From NCBI RefSeq assembly GCF_009708005.2, contig NZ_CP052757.1:992001-1056000 (forward strand): a stretch of 64,000 nucleotides of DNA, read 5' to 3'. Below are positions 18,688 through 27,116 of the stretch, piece by piece (position 1 is the stretch's first letter; each line of letters starts with the position of its first letter). The DNA comes from Cellulosimicrobium protaetiae (GTDB taxonomy: Bacteria; Actinomycetota; Actinomycetes; Actinomycetales; Cellulomonadaceae). Made by a program: the position numbers and the translations under genes. The notes beneath the pieces are model-generated. The model was given only the letters and a program-made list of their open reading frames with translations, was not told the origin of the DNA and did no database searches.

Positions 18688-19578
18688 TCAGCCCGCCAGG
18701 ACGCGGTCGAGCGCCGCACGCCCCGCGGGCCCCCAGTGGGCCTTGCCGCCGGGCAGCCCGCGGTCCCCGTTCTGCCCCATGAGCAGGAGGAAGAGGGACT
18801 TGAGCGCCGCGAGACCACGGGCGCGCCGGACCGTCGCCTCGTCGGCACGCGCGTAGGCGTCGACGAACCGCGCGGCGGCGCCGGCGGGCAGCAGCACCCA
18901 TGCGGCGGCGATGTCCCACGCCGGGTCGCCCGCGAACAGGTCGCCGAAGTCGACGACGCCCGCGAGCGTCCCGTCCGCGACGACGACGTTCGCGGGGTGC
19001 AGGTCCCCGTGCACCCACACGGGCGGCCCCTCCCACTCCGGGGCCGCGACGGCGTCGGCCCAGACGGACCGGACGGCGGCGGCGTCCTCGGGCGCGACGG
19101 CGCGGAGGAACCCCTCGAAGCCGTCCGTGGCGTCGCGGGGGTGGGCGCCCCGGTCCGTGGACGCGGGCGCGTCGGCGGGCGCCGGGACGTGCAGGGCGCG
19201 GAGGAAGCCCGCCAGCGCGTCGGCGGCGTACGCGCCCCGGGTGATCGTGCCGTGGTCGAGCGGCTCGCCGGGCACCCAGGTCATGACCGTCCAGTGCCGC
19301 GCGAGGGGTGCGGACGGCTCGCCGTGCCGCACGGGGACGGGGACGGGGAGGGGCAGGGTCGGGGCGAGGACGGGCAGCCACCGCCGCTCCTTGAGCTGGA
19401 GCTCCGGCGTCGGGTCCATGCGCTGCACCCGCACGGCCAGGTCGTCGCCGAGCCGCCACATCTGGTTGCCCCACCCGCCCGCGACCTCGCGGAGCGGCAG
19501 CCCCGCCAGGTCGGGATGCTGCTCGCGCAGCGCCTCGCGCACGCGGTCCTCGGTGATCTCGGTGCCGACGGCGCTCAT
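18688..19578 (-). CDS. Aminoglycoside phosphotransferase-like kinase (APH family)
   Basis: 296 residues. The kinase-like fold shows the catalytic loop WVHGDLHPANVVV (Asp and Asn) and the metal-binding DFGDLFAGDPAWDIA about 20 residues later. The N-terminal lobe contains GGWGNQMWRLGDDLAVRVQR. This family phosphorylates small molecules such as aminoglycosides or homoserine-like metabolites, and resistance cannot be inferred from homology alone. The ATG at 19578 begins MSAVGTEIT; an in-frame ATG four codons upstream is possible. Confidence 0.85.
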   Translation of the reverse strand: MSAVGTEITEDRVREALREQHPDLAGLPLREVAGGWGNQMWRLGDDLAVRVQRMDPTPELQLKERRWLPVLAPTLPLPVPVPVRHGEPSAPLARHWTVMTWVPGEPLDHGTITRGAYAADALAGFLRALHVPAPADAPASTDRGAHPRDATDGFEGFLRAVAPEDAAAVRSVWADAVAAPEWEGPPVWVHGDLHPANVVVADGTLAGVVDFGDLFAGDPAWDIAAAWVLLPAGAAARFVDAYARADEATVRRARGLAALKSLFLLLMGQNGDRGLPGGKAHWGPAGRAALDRVLAG

Positions 19579-19646
19579 GCGCGCCCACTGTACCGACGCG
19601 GCGACGGTGGTCCCGCGCCCACGTCGCCCCGGGCGCCGGCACGTGG

Positions 19647-19934
19647 TCAGGCGGGGTGCCAGCGGGCTCCCCACCTGCGGGTGAGCCGACCGCCCGACGT
19701 CGCGGCGTGCGCGCGCACGCCGGTCTCGACCGCGTCGGCGACCGCGTGCGCGGACGCGTCCGTGTCTGCGAGGAACCGGACGGTGACGCGCGCCTCGCCC
19801 CGCACGACACTGACGTCGTACGCCTCGACCGTGGTCAAGGCGCGGGCCGCCTCGGCGGCGGCCGGGAGCACGGCCTCGGGGTCGGCGCCCGGGTGCAGCA
19901 GACCCACGGCGAGGGTCACGCGGTACGACGGCAC
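19647..19934 (-). CDS. Small hypothetical protein
   Basis: 95 residues, GTG start, no Cys, signal or membrane segment. The pattern of alternating strands and helices (YRVTLAVGLL, DVSVVRGEARVTVRFLAD) suggests a small ferredoxin-like alpha/beta fold. It begins four bases after the stop of the lipoprotein gene upstream on the same strand, so it is the second gene of a two-gene operon. Function unknown. Confidence 0.6.
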   Translation of the reverse strand: MPSYRVTLAVGLLHPGADPEAVLPAAAEAARALTTVEAYDVSVVRGEARVTVRFLADTDASAHAVADAVETGVRAHAATSGGRLTRRWGARWHPA

Positions 19935-19937
19935 GGC

Positions 19938-20489
19938 TCAGCCGACCTCCGGCAGCCCGGCCGCGTCGCACGGGTCGAGGTCGACCGGCCCGGAGGCGTC
20001 GAGGCGCACCAGGTCGCCGTCGACGGTGACGCGTACCGACCACCCCGCGGCGTCCTCCGTCTCGACGTACGCAGACCCGCCGTGCTCGGGATACACGACG
20101 TCCGACGGCTCGCCGAGGCCGTGCTCGGCGAGCACCGGGGCGATCACGTCGGGGACGTCCGCGAGCAGGTCGTACGGGTCCGCGACCTCCTCCCTGAGCT
20201 TGGCGTCGGGGAGGAAGACGACGCAGCGCCCGTCCGGCTGCTCCTGCGCGCCGGGGCCGTCGTCCACGGTCCAGCCGTCCGCGCCGTAGACGTCCTGGAC
20301 GGCGGCGAGGACGTCCTGCCGTGCCTGCTCGTAGGCGGCGACGGCGTCCGGGGCGGGCGGCGGCTCCGTCGGCTCGGCGTCGCCGCCGCACGCGGCGAGC
20401 GTGGCGAGGGCGCCCAGCGCGAGCACCGCCCGTGCGGCCCGCGTCGTCGCCCCGGCGCCGCGGTGTCGTGTCGTGGATCGCTCCGTCAT
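19938..20489 (-). CDS. Putative lipoprotein, unknown function
   Basis: 183 residues. A basic start and hydrophobic segment end in LATLAAC-GG, a good lipobox. The mature part begins with a Pro/Glu spacer, then helix and mixed strands, with two further Cys (GRCVVFLPD, DPCDAAG). It is transcribed divergently from the WXG100-calpain gene with 151 bases between starts. Lipoproteins often sit beside type VII effector genes, so a protective role outside the membrane is possible, but this is inference from position only. Confidence 0.65.
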   Translation of the reverse strand: MTERSTTRHRGAGATTRAARAVLALGALATLAACGGDAEPTEPPPAPDAVAAYEQARQDVLAAVQDVYGADGWTVDDGPGAQEQPDGRCVVFLPDAKLREEVADPYDLLADVPDVIAPVLAEHGLGEPSDVVYPEHGGSAYVETEDAAGWSVRVTVDGDLVRLDASGPVDLDPCDAAGLPEVG

Positions 20490-20640
20490 GGTCCCCCTCG
20501 GCTCGTCGAGCGCGTCGTCCGCGGGGGACGCTACCAGCGGGGCCCCGGCGCGCGGCCCGCCGCGGCATGGGGAGGGCAGCCCATGGCCGCGGCGCGGCGA
20601 CGGCGGTACCGTCACGGCGACCTGCGGGCGAGGGGGAGAC

Positions 20641-21711
20641 ATGAGCGGGATGTACGGCGCGGACGTCGCGGAGCTGCGACGGCTCGGGCAGCGGCTGTCG
20701 GAGGCCGCCGACCGGCTGGCGACGCTGCGGGGCGAGCTCGACGCGCTGGTGACGTCGAGCCCCTGGGAGGGGCCGGACGGCGACGCGCTGCGCGGGGAGT
20801 GGTCCACGTCGCACGGCCCGGCCGTCGCGGCGGTGGGCGCGGTCCTCGGGGACGCCGCGACCGCCGTCGTGCGCCAGGCGGACCAGCAGGAGGTCGCGAG
20901 CACCGACGGCACCGGCGGTCCGGGCGGGGGCGGCCCCGGCGGAGGCGGGGGCGGCGGCGACCGCGGCACGCCGGGCGAGGACGGCGACCGGCCCGGCGAC
21001 CCCGGCCTCACCGACGACCTCGGCGACTACGAGGACGTCCCGCCGATCGACCTCGAGAACGAGGACTTCTCGATCCACGACATCAACCAGGGCCAGGTCG
21101 GGGACTGCTGGTTCCTCGCCGGGCTCGGTGCCGTCACCACGACCGACCCGGAGTTCCTGCGCGAGCACATCCGGCTCAACGACGACGGCACGTACACGGT
21201 GACGATGTACGAGGACGGCGAGCCGGTCGAGATCGTCGTCGAGCCGACCGTCCCGGAGAACGGCGTCGGCGGCCAGGACGGCGCGCCGAACTGGGTGTCG
21301 ATCTACGAGAAGGCGGCGGCCGAGTACTTCGGCGGCGACTACCAGGACATCGACGGCGGGCACTCCGACGACGCGTTCGAGGCCATCACCGGCCGCCCGG
21401 CCGAGCGGTCGGGCGAGCTCAGCCTCTCCGACATCCAGGACCGGCTCCAGGACGGGCCGGTGGCCGTGGGGACGGAGGACGACGACGCGTTCTGGTTCTG
21501 GGAGGACGAGGTCGACGACAGCCGGATCGTCCCCAACCACGCGTACGTCGTCACCGAGGTCAAGGAGGTCGACGGCGAGCTGAAGATCCACGTCGTCAAC
21601 CCGTGGGGACCCGGCGGCGGCATGCTGGACGGCGAGCAGAAGGTCGGCGACCTCTGGCTCACCGAGCAGGAGTACAAGGACAACTTCGACTCCGTCTACA
21701 CGGGAGGCTGA
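20641..21711 (+). CDS. WXG100-like/calpain-family cysteine protease fusion
   Basis: 356 residues. Residues 1-85 form a helical hairpin with a central PWEG (W42-x-G44), as in WXG100/ESX substrates. A Gly-rich linker (about 91-118) follows. Residues 130-350 match the calpain (peptidase C2) fold with the full triad: Cys156 in GQVGDCWFLA, His300 in VPNHAYVV and Asn320 in VVNPWG. No signal peptide is present, consistent with type VII export. Likely a secreted protease or antibacterial toxin, since calpain domains occur in polymorphic toxins; the target is unknown. No Ca-binding site is assigned. The next gene starts three bases after the stop. Confidence 0.85.
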   Translation: MSGMYGADVAELRRLGQRLSEAADRLATLRGELDALVTSSPWEGPDGDALRGEWSTSHGPAVAAVGAVLGDAATAVVRQADQQEVASTDGTGGPGGGGPGGGGGGGDRGTPGEDGDRPGDPGLTDDLGDYEDVPPIDLENEDFSIHDINQGQVGDCWFLAGLGAVTTTDPEFLREHIRLNDDGTYTVTMYEDGEPVEIVVEPTVPENGVGGQDGAPNWVSIYEKAAAEYFGGDYQDIDGGHSDDAFEAITGRPAERSGELSLSDIQDRLQDGPVAVGTEDDDAFWFWEDEVDDSRIVPNHAYVVTEVKEVDGELKIHVVNPWGPGGGMLDGEQKVGDLWLTEQEYKDNFDSVYTGG

Positions 21712-21714
21712 CGC

Positions 21715-21984
21715 ATGGACGACGAGCTGCGCAGGGCCCGCGTCCCCCAGGGGGCGCAGGCGTCGTTCGCCGACGTACGGGTGGGGGTGATGCGCATCGG
21801 GGTCGGTGCCGGACGCGCGCTCGCGCAGATCGCGGTCCGCTCGCCCCGCGGCGAGGACGTCCTGCGGGTCGACCTCGGGGACGCGATCGACCTGCACGGC
21901 GCGGGCATGCTCCACGTCGACGACGTGGAGGGTGAGCCGGGCACGTCCGCCGGGGTCGTGACGTTCACGTTCCATCCCGCCTGA
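21715..21984 (+). CDS. Small protein linked to the calpain gene, candidate inhibitor
   Basis: 89 residues, acidic, no Cys, signal or membrane segment. The predicted content is mostly beta strands (FADVRVGVMRIGVGAGRALA, EDVLRVDLGDAIDL, GVVTFTFHPA). It starts three bases after the calpain stop and must be co-transcribed, the usual position for an immunity or inhibitor protein of a toxin-like enzyme. An accessory or chaperone role is equally possible. No family is recognised. Confidence 0.65.
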   Translation: MDDELRRARVPQGAQASFADVRVGVMRIGVGAGRALAQIAVRSPRGEDVLRVDLGDAIDLHGAGMLHVDDVEGEPGTSAGVVTFTFHPA

Positions 21985-22005
21985 CGGCCGGCCCGTCCGC
22001 GTCGC

Positions 22006-22632
22006 TCAGCCGGTGGCGCCCTCGGGCGCGGACAGGACCGCCACGAGGAAGTCGGCGTCCGCGGACCACGGGCGCAGGTCCCACGTGGCGAGCGCGACGT
22101 CGAGGTGCAACCCGGCCTCGTCGGCGTCGGCGAGGAACCGCTCGGGCGCGTAGCCCCGCCCGGCGCCGAAGCCGACGACGGCCCGACCGCCGGGCGCGAG
22201 GTGCGCGCGGAAGCGGCGCAGCACCTCGACCTCGGTTCCCGGGGCGAGGAACGTCATGACGTTCCCCGCGCACACGATCGCGTCGAACGGCGCGGTGACG
22301 CCCTCGGCGGGCAGGTCGAGGTCCGCGAGGTCGCCGACGCGCCAGTCGGGGCCCGGGTGGTCGGTGCGCGCCGCCTCGACGAGCACCGGGTCGACGTCGA
22401 CCCCGACGACCGCGTGGCCGCGGGCGAACAGCTCCGCCCCGACCCGGCCCGGCCCGCACCCGGCGTCCAGCACCCGCGAGCCGCGGGGGAGCATCGCGTC
22501 GACCAGCCGGGCCTCGCCCGCGAGGTCGGCGCCGCGCGCCGCCATGGCCCGGAACCGTTCGACGTACCACGTGGAGTGCGACGGGTCGGCGGTGGTCTTC
22601 TGCTCCCAGCGGGACGGTCGGGCGGCGCTCAT
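22006..22632 (-). CDS. Class I SAM-dependent methyltransferase
   Basis: 208 residues. Motif I is VLDAGCGPGRVGAEL near residue 55, motif II acidic end VVGVDVDP follows, and FDAIVCAGNVMTFLAPG corresponds to motif IV. The compact length and CAGNVMTF segment fit small-molecule methyltransferases. The substrate is unknown. Divergent from the MOSC gene, with 143 bases between starts. Confidence 0.88.
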   Translation of the reverse strand: MSAARPSRWEQKTTADPSHSTWYVERFRAMAARGADLAGEARLVDAMLPRGSRVLDAGCGPGRVGAELFARGHAVVGVDVDPVLVEAARTDHPGPDWRVGDLADLDLPAEGVTAPFDAIVCAGNVMTFLAPGTEVEVLRRFRAHLAPGGRAVVGFGAGRGYAPERFLADADEAGLHLDVALATWDLRPWSADADFLVAVLSAPEGATG

Positions 22633-22775
22633 GCCGCCGACGCTACCCGGGCGGGCGAGGACACGTCCCGTGACCTTGGTCCCCGCCCTGCCCGTCCGGC
22701 TCGGGGCGCCGACCGTCCCGCCCCCCGCCGCGGTATGCCCGTGCTCGGCGGCCCCCGCGCTGCGAGAATCGAGGA

Positions 22776-23540
22776 ATGTCCCCCGCAGCGCCCTCAGCCC
22801 CCACCTCGCACCCCGTCGCGACCCCGGCGACCGACCTCGCCACGGACCTCGCGTCGAGCGCGCCGACGGGGGAGGTCCTCGCCGTGTGCCGCGTGCACGC
22901 GCTCCTGCCCGACGCTGGCCCCGTCGGCGTCACGGCGATCGACAAGCGGCCCGTCGACGGGCCCGTGAAGGTGCGCCGGCTCGGGCTCTACGCCGACCTC
23001 CAGGCCGACCGGGCGAACCACGGCGGCGAGGAGCAGGCCGTGTACGCGTACGGGCAAGACGACGCGGACTGGTGGGTCGGGCAGCTCGAGCGCGAGATCC
23101 CGCCCGGCCTGTTCGGCGAGAACCTGCGTGTGCGAGGCATCCCCGTGAGCGAGGCCGTCGTGGGGGAGCGGTGGTCCGTCGGTACCGCGCTGCTCGAGGT
23201 CACCCAGCCCCGTACACCGTGCTCGACGTTCGCGCGCCGGCTCGGCGAGGACAGGTGGGTCAAGCGCTTCACCACCGCGAACAGGACGGGCGCGTACCTG
23301 CGGGTCGTGCGCAACGGCGAGCTGCGCGCGGGGGACGCGGTGACGGTGTGCTACCGGCCCGAGCACGGCGTGACCCTCGCCGACTGGTTCGGGGCGTGGA
23401 ACGCGCGCGGCGCGGACCCCGAGCGCGCGGTGGACGTCGCGCGCCGCCTCATCGTCGCCCACCTCGAGGGCGACGTCGCGCTGACGGACGAGATGCTGGC
23501 CCGCGCCGAGATCGCGGTCGGGCAGGGCATCGAGGACTGA
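22776..23540 (+). CDS. MOSC-domain protein (YiiM-like)
   Basis: 254 residues. After about 30 low-complexity residues, the MOSC fold shows RRLGLYADLQADRANHGGEE, GLFGENLRVRG and the conserved Cys in QPRTPCSTFARR, which in related proteins contacts sulfur or the molybdenum cofactor. A C-terminal helical tail (ARRLIVAHLEGD) as in the YiiM group follows. MOSC proteins reduce N-hydroxylated compounds or move sulfur to metal cofactors. It lies 35 kb from the cofactor genes in this window, so a direct link is only suggestive. Confidence 0.88.
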   Translation: MSPAAPSAPTSHPVATPATDLATDLASSAPTGEVLAVCRVHALLPDAGPVGVTAIDKRPVDGPVKVRRLGLYADLQADRANHGGEEQAVYAYGQDDADWWVGQLEREIPPGLFGENLRVRGIPVSEAVVGERWSVGTALLEVTQPRTPCSTFARRLGEDRWVKRFTTANRTGAYLRVVRNGELRAGDAVTVCYRPEHGVTLADWFGAWNARGADPERAVDVARRLIVAHLEGDVALTDEMLARAEIAVGQGIED

Positions 23541-23544
23541 GCCG

Positions 23545-24111
23545 TCAGCGCTCCGCGCGCGGGATGCGAGGCGAGCGGGGGCCGCGCGGGGGCTCGTTCG
23601 GGGGCCACTCGCCGTCGTCGGAGCCGTCGTCGGCGGTGAAGAGCAGGTCGTGGAGGCGGACCTGCACGTCCTCGACGTCGGGCACGTCGTGGAGGTTCAG
23701 GCCCGGCTTGTCCGTCGCGTCGGAGATGACGAGCGTCCCGCACCCGAAGATCCGGTCGATCGGGCCCTTCTCGTAGTTGACGTCGTTGATGCGGTAGAGC
23801 GGGATGTCGCGCCCGGTGCGCGTGATGATCCCCGAGCGCATCGCGATGCGCTTGTTCGTCACCGTGTACTCGGTGGTGCGCCACCGCAGCCACGGCACGA
23901 GGACCCAGACGACAGCCGCGACGAGCGCGAGGCCCGCGACCACCCAGCGCACGACATCGTCCGGGACGAGCACGACCGTCACGACGACGGCTGCCACGAG
24001 CGCGACCAGCAGCACGAACGGCCAGAACAGGGCCTTCGCGTGCTCCTTGAGCTCCATGACGACGTGCTCGCCCTCGGTGAGGTGCTTCTCGCTCAGACCC
24101 ATGGGGAGCAT
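23545..24111 (-). CDS. PH-domain (bPH2/YdbS-like) membrane protein
   Basis: 188 residues. Two adjacent hydrophobic helices lie at about 28-75 (FWPFVLLVALVAAVVVTVV; WVVAGLALVAAVVWVLV), then a bacterial PH domain (TTEYTVTNKRIAMRSGIITR, DIPLYRINDVNYEKGPIDRI) and a Pro-rich tail. The TNKRI motif is the hallmark of this family. Role in the envelope unknown. The start at 24111 has GAGG at proper distance; an ATG three codons later is an alternative. Confidence 0.87.
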   Translation of the reverse strand: MLPMGLSEKHLTEGEHVVMELKEHAKALFWPFVLLVALVAAVVVTVVLVPDDVVRWVVAGLALVAAVVWVLVPWLRWRTTEYTVTNKRIAMRSGIITRTGRDIPLYRINDVNYEKGPIDRIFGCGTLVISDATDKPGLNLHDVPDVEDVQVRLHDLLFTADDGSDDGEWPPNEPPRGPRSPRIPRAER

Positions 24112-24191
24112 CGTGCCACCTCGGGCCCCGCGCCGGGAGGGGCGTCCGGGCGGGCGACGGCACTGACGGGTGCCTGCGTCCGGTCGTGCGC

Positions 24192-24839
24192 TCAGACGGG
24201 CGCCGAGAGGTTCCAGCCCTCGACCGTCCGCAGCCCGTGCCCGTACCCGAGCAGGCAGATCGCCGCCGTGCCGAGCTCGAACCGCGCGCCGAGGCCCGGG
24301 TCGACCCCGAGCCACACGGTCGCGAGGACGCGGAGCAGGTGACCGTGGGCGAACAGCACGACGTCCTGACCGCCCCGGAGCGTCGGCTCCACGCGGTCCA
24401 GCGCGCGACCCGCCCGGGCGGCGACCTCGGCCAGCTCCTCGCCGCGGTGCCCGTTCGCGGCCGCGAGGACGTTCACGCCGTCCCGGAAGATCAGCCACTC
24501 GTGCCCGAGCTGCTCGCCCACCGCGACCGCCGTCATGCCCTCGACCGGCCCGTAGTCCCACTCGGCGAGGTCGTCGTCGGTCGCCGCCTCGGGGAACCCG
24601 GCGAGGTCGGCGGTGCGTCGTGCGCGCTGGCGCGGGCTGGAGACGACGGCCGCGGGACGCCGTCCCCGACGATCGGCCCAGGCCTGCAGCCACACGCCCG
24701 CGGCGACCGCCTGATGCTCGCCGGCGACCGTGAGCGGGATGTCGGAGCGCCCGGTGTGCCGCCCGCTCGCGCTCCACTCCGTCTCGCCGTGGCGCACGAG
24801 GACGAGCTGCGGGTCGGGGGAGGTGTCGTTCGTGGTCAC
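24192..24839 (-). CDS. Histidine phosphatase (phosphoglycerate mutase-like)
   Basis: 215 residues. The phosphorylated His lies in LVLVRHGETEWSASGRHTG near residue 15, a partner Arg in SSPRQRARRTA, the catalytic Glu region is EWDYGPVEGMT, and the second His is in VVLFAHGHLLRVLA. Complete catalytic set. Likely a cytoplasmic phosphatase of broad or unknown specificity. GTG start at 24839 with AGGAAGG upstream. Confidence 0.9.
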   Translation of the reverse strand: MTTNDTSPDPQLVLVRHGETEWSASGRHTGRSDIPLTVAGEHQAVAAGVWLQAWADRRGRRPAAVVSSPRQRARRTADLAGFPEAATDDDLAEWDYGPVEGMTAVAVGEQLGHEWLIFRDGVNVLAAANGHRGEELAEVAARAGRALDRVEPTLRGGQDVVLFAHGHLLRVLATVWLGVDPGLGARFELGTAAICLLGYGHGLRTVEGWNLSAPV

Positions 24840-24910
24840 GGGTCGGCCTTCCTGACGGGGTCCTCCAGCAGGATCACCCCGCGCGGCCGGGAGCGCGCGT
24901 CGGCGCGGGT

Positions 24911-25024
24911 TCAGTCGGGGATGCCGTCGACCCCGTTGATCGCGAGGAACACGACGAGGGCGCCGAGCAGGACGACGGCGATCCCGGTCGCGACGAGCAG
25001 GACGGTGCGGGGGCGGACGCGCAC
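24911..25024 (-). CDS. Small single-span membrane protein
   Basis: 37 residues from the GTG at 25024 (GGAG six bases upstream), or 51 from an ATG at 25066 without a visible ribosome site. A basic start (VRVRPRT) precedes one transmembrane helix (VLLVATGIAVVLLGALVVFL) and a short acidic end. Too short for most gene callers. Unknown function; similar mini-proteins are common in actinobacteria. Confidence 0.5.
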   Translation of the reverse strand: MRVRPRTVLLVATGIAVVLLGALVVFLAINGVDGIPD

Positions 25025-25173
25025 GAGGGCTCCGGGGGGGTGGGGAGGAAGGACGGTCGGGACCATTGTCGCGCGGGCACGTGTCGGGGGCGGCGGGTAC
25101 CGTCGGCGACCAGGAACGCCCGTGCCCGACGAGCCCGGGCGGCAGCGCTGCCGCGGACCTGGAGGAGGGCGTC

Positions 25174-25800
25174 ATGGTGCACGAGACGGCGGACGGGCAG
25201 GTCGCGTACGGGAGCCCGGACTTCGACTGGTCGGTCCTCACGGTCCCGACGACGCTCGCGGTCGTGCGCGGCCAGCTCGGGTTCTCGTGGCTCGAGGTCG
25301 CGGAACGGCTCGCGACGCTGACCCAGGCGGAGCTCGAGTGGGAGCCGGGGCCGGACGCGCTGCGCGTCGTGCGGCGGGGCACCGAGCGCACGCCCCGCAC
25401 GCTCGGCGTCGGCGACTGGGTGATGGAGTGGCCCGAGGGACCGGACTCGCCGCAGCCGCGGACGATCGCGTGGCTCGTCGCACACCTCACCGAGGCGTTC
25501 TTCGAGCGGTGGGAGTGGACGTTCGGTCCCCACGAGCGCCGTCGGGACGCGGTGACGTTCTCGGGCGAGGTCGGGCCGGCGGTCGCCGGCCTGCGGCACG
25601 AGGTGGACCGGTGGCGGGCAGGCGTCGACGGGCTCCCGGACGAGGGCGCGTTCACGGTCGGGCTGAGCCAGGCGACGGAGATCGACGCGCAGGCGCCGTT
25701 CGCCCACCTCGTGGCGCACATGAACCGCGAGCTGATCCACCACGGCGCCGAGATCATGGTGCTGCAGGACCTCTACCGTGCGGCGCACGTCACGCGCTGA
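25174..25800 (+). CDS. DinB-family protein
   Basis: 208 residues. A four-helix bundle pattern with metal-type His in TIAWLVAHLTEAFFERWEW and in AHMNRELIHHGAEIMVLQDL is characteristic of the DinB/YfiT superfamily. Members are thiol-dependent transferases using bacillithiol or mycothiol. In an actinobacterium a mycothiol-linked role is plausible but unproven. The ATG is preceded by GGAGGAGG. Confidence 0.85.
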   Translation: MVHETADGQVAYGSPDFDWSVLTVPTTLAVVRGQLGFSWLEVAERLATLTQAELEWEPGPDALRVVRRGTERTPRTLGVGDWVMEWPEGPDSPQPRTIAWLVAHLTEAFFERWEWTFGPHERRRDAVTFSGEVGPAVAGLRHEVDRWRAGVDGLPDEGAFTVGLSQATEIDAQAPFAHLVAHMNRELIHHGAEIMVLQDLYRAAHVTR

Positions 25801-25850
25801 CGCCGGCTCGCGAGGGAATCGTGCGGTCGTCCAGATGGTTGAACTGTCAC

Positions 25851-26549
25851 ATGACCACGAACAGCCCCGTCGCGACGGACGCGTCGGCCCCCACGGTGAA
25901 GATCGACATCTGGTCCGACGTCGCGTGCCCCTGGTGCTACGTCGGCAAGCGGCGCCTCGAGACGGCGCTCGGCCGGCTCGCGGAGGCGGGTGACGGGCCG
26001 CAGGTCGAGATCGAGTACCACTCGTTCGAGCTCGCGCCGGACACTCCCGTCGACTTCGACGGCACCGAGGTGGACTTCCTCGCGGGCCACAAGGGCATGC
26101 CGGCCGCGCAGGTCGAGCAGATGCTCGCCCAGATGACGCAGCTCGCCGCCGCCGAGGGCCTGAGCTACGACTTCGACGCGCTCAAGCACACGAAGACCCT
26201 CACCGCCCACGAGCTGCTGCACCACGCGAAGGCGCACGGCAAGCAGGTCGAGACGAAGGAGCGCCTCCTCAAGGCGTACTTCGAGGAGGGCAAGCACGTC
26301 GGCCGGGTCCAGGACCTCGCGGACCTCGCGGCCGAGGTCGGGCTCGACCGTGCCGAGGTCGTCGCGGCCCTCGAGGACGGCCGCTACGCCGAGGACGTGC
26401 AGGCGGACATCGACCAGGCGCGCGCCTACGGCATCAACGGGGTGCCGTTCTTCGTGGTCGACGGCCGGTACGGGGTCTCGGGCGCGCAGGACCCGGCGGT
26501 GTTCGTCCAGGTGCTGCAGCAGGCCGTCGCCGAACGCGACGCCGCCTGA
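25851..26549 (+). CDS. DsbA-family oxidoreductase, FrnE-like
   Basis: 232 residues, no signal peptide, so cytoplasmic. The thioredoxin-fold active site is CPWC (Cys26-Cys29) in WSDVACPWCYVGKRRLE. The helical insertion contains LKHTKTLTAHELLHHAKAHG, and the cis-Pro loop is YGINGVPFFVVDGRYGVSGA. This matches FrnE/2-hydroxychromene-isomerase-like proteins linked to polyketide or oxidative stress chemistry. It starts 51 bases after the DinB gene and may share its transcript. Confidence 0.9.
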   Translation: MTTNSPVATDASAPTVKIDIWSDVACPWCYVGKRRLETALGRLAEAGDGPQVEIEYHSFELAPDTPVDFDGTEVDFLAGHKGMPAAQVEQMLAQMTQLAAAEGLSYDFDALKHTKTLTAHELLHHAKAHGKQVETKERLLKAYFEEGKHVGRVQDLADLAAEVGLDRAEVVAALEDGRYAEDVQADIDQARAYGINGVPFFVVDGRYGVSGAQDPAVFVQVLQQAVAERDAA

Positions 26550-26707
26550 CCGCGTCCCGCTCTGCGAGACGAGGTTCGGAGAGCGACGTATCTCACATCC
26601 GGTGCGGTAGACCTGCGACTCGGTATCACCGAGACTGGGACGCAGCCCGCACCGCCGCCGGCTCCACACGCGCACCGGCGCCCGTGAATCCCACGAGGAG
26701 GCCTCAG

Positions 26708-26887
26708 ATGACCGACACCGCCACGAACCTGTACCACTCCATCGCCAACCCGCGACGCACCACGCTCATGAGCGTGAGCGCCGCCGACGCCGCGGCCCCG
26801 CACCGTGAGCCCGCACCCGCGCTCACGCTCGTGGGCGCCGACGACGCCGCCGTCTGCGTGGACGGGACGTGCGCTCTCCCCGAGTGA
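26708..26887 (+). CDS. Small protein with C-terminal CVDGTC motif
   Basis: 59 residues, with a strong GAGGAGG site before the ATG. The N-terminal half is Ala/Ser/Arg-rich. The C-terminus is DDAAVCVDGTCALPE, with two Cys four residues apart near the end. A perfect 18-bp hairpin follows 53 bases later, so it is a self-contained short transcript. The ending loosely resembles the IDGxCG end of mycofactocin precursor peptides, but no maturation enzymes are nearby. It may be a metal- or redox-binding mini-protein. Function unknown. Confidence 0.65.
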   Translation: MTDTATNLYHSIANPRRTTLMSVSAADAAAPHREPAPALTLVGADDAAVCVDGTCALPE

Positions 26888-26940
26888 GCACCGACCGTCC
26901 GGGCCGGGCGCGAGCCCGGCCCCGCACCGCACGGACCGCC

Positions 26941-26980
26941 CGACGGCCCGGTACCGGAACCCTCCGGTACCGGGCCGTCG
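26941..26980. terminator. Perfect 18-bp hairpin terminator
   Basis: Arms 26941-26958 and 26963-26980 pair without mismatch around the loop ACCC. The stem is G+C-rich with a GGTACC site in each arm and no U tract. It ends the 59-residue gene and isolates the sigma factor operon that follows. Confidence 0.8.
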
Positions 26981-27116
26981 TGCGTCGTGGCCGACACGTC
27001 GGGCGACGACGAGCGACGAGTTCTCGGCGCGATGGAACCTCCCGGCGGGCCGTCGCGTGTGAAGAGGCGTGCACGGAAGAACCCGTGCGCAGCCGGACGA
27101 CGGAGGGCGAGCGCAC

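Noticed and set aside
18688-19578. Antibiotic resistance gene
   Set aside because: The APH fold alone does not show drug phosphorylation; many relatives act on metabolites and there is no mobile context.
18688-21975. Single 1095-codon minus-strand protein
   Set aside because: Only the last 296 codons carry a recognised domain (APH kinase). The upstream part is antisense to the calpain gene, whose catalytic triad is intact.
26708-26887. Mycofactocin precursor peptide (MftA)
   Set aside because: The C-terminal resemblance is weak, and no mftB/mftC radical-SAM genes lie nearby.
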